A stretch of DNA of 11,632 bases, taken from positions 1-11,632 of the forward strand of contig JANQEY010000119.1 of assembly GCA_028278125.1 (NCBI GenBank), given 5' to 3'. Source of the DNA: a bacterium (GTDB lineage Bacteria > Electryoneota > Electryoneia > Electryoneales > Electryoneaceae). Position numbers and translations under genes: made by a program. Shown piece after piece: positions 11,546 through 11,632 of the stretch (positions are counted from its first letter, which is position 1; each line of letters starts with the position of its first letter). The notes beneath the pieces are model-generated. The model searched no databases and was not told where the DNA came from. It worked only from the letters and a program-made list of their open reading frames with translations.

Positions 11546-11632
11546 CGACGCTGGATGCCGGATCAGGTCCGGCATGACACCCTCCCGGGATACGCTGATC
11601 CCGGGCTACCTGGAAAACAATAAAACCCTGTT
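11546..11632. repeat. Element A, element B and start of element C
   Basis: A: 11546-11580, stem TGCCGGA / TCCGGCA. B: 11584-11611, stem CCCGGGA / TCCCGGG. C begins at 11623 (AAACCCTGTT) and is cut by the window end. The A-B-C order and spacing match the in-frame block at 798-899. No gene is seen after 11538. Confidence 0.8.

Overview
The window reads as the left, early-transcribed part of a Mu-like transposable phage (prophage). A leftward repressor gene, cut by the window start, diverges from a long rightward array of closely packed genes. That array begins with a Ner/Cro-like HTH protein and contains a DDE transposase (MuA-like) followed by an ExeA-type AAA+ ATPase (MuB-like). The host cannot be named from the sequence. 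Base composition is moderate. Strong AGGAGG-type Shine-Dalgarno sites, and many short palindromic repeats of a kind seen between genes in several uncultured and deltaproteobacterial-type Gram-negative genomes, suggest a Gram-negative host with a repeat-rich chromosome. That last point is inference.

Layout. 1-352: repressor (minus strand), then a control region with a near-consensus promoter (TTGACA, 17 bp, TATGTT) overlapped by two palindromes, then the Ner-like gene. 353-3563: lysis/lysogeny-switch and early accessory genes. These are Ner-like, a single-span membrane protein whose C-terminal half is built from repeat DNA, two unknown small proteins, a CII/CP76-like regulator, a Cys-rich small ORF overlapping a winged-helix regulator, twin palindromes with a CACGGTG core, and a helical/coiled-coil protein. 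3564-4910: a secreted, cysteine-rich right-handed beta-helix protein bracketed by clusters of palindromic repeats; this looks like a cargo (moron) gene. 4911-7772: the transposition module (transposase plus ATPase). 7769-8395: a zinc-ribbon/HTH/coiled-coil protein overlapping the ATPase stop. 8510-10181: four unrecognised genes, including a polytopic membrane protein. 10193-11538: a protein with an L,D-transpeptidase-like His...Ser-His-Gly-Cys motif, and a DUF3164-like phage early protein. 11539-11632: only repeats.

The genes fit a standard transposable-phage logic: repressor and Ner-like protein share one operator region, additional regulators tune the early operon, transposase and ATPase carry out replicative transposition, and downstream genes are early accessory functions. 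Late structural genes are not in the window.

The most unusual content is the repeat landscape. At least five families of small palindromic elements (called A to E here) fill nearly every intergenic gap. They recur in the order A-B-C, show compensatory stem changes, twice run directly into a Shine-Dalgarno site, and in one place form an in-frame A-B-C composite that is translated as part of a phage membrane protein.
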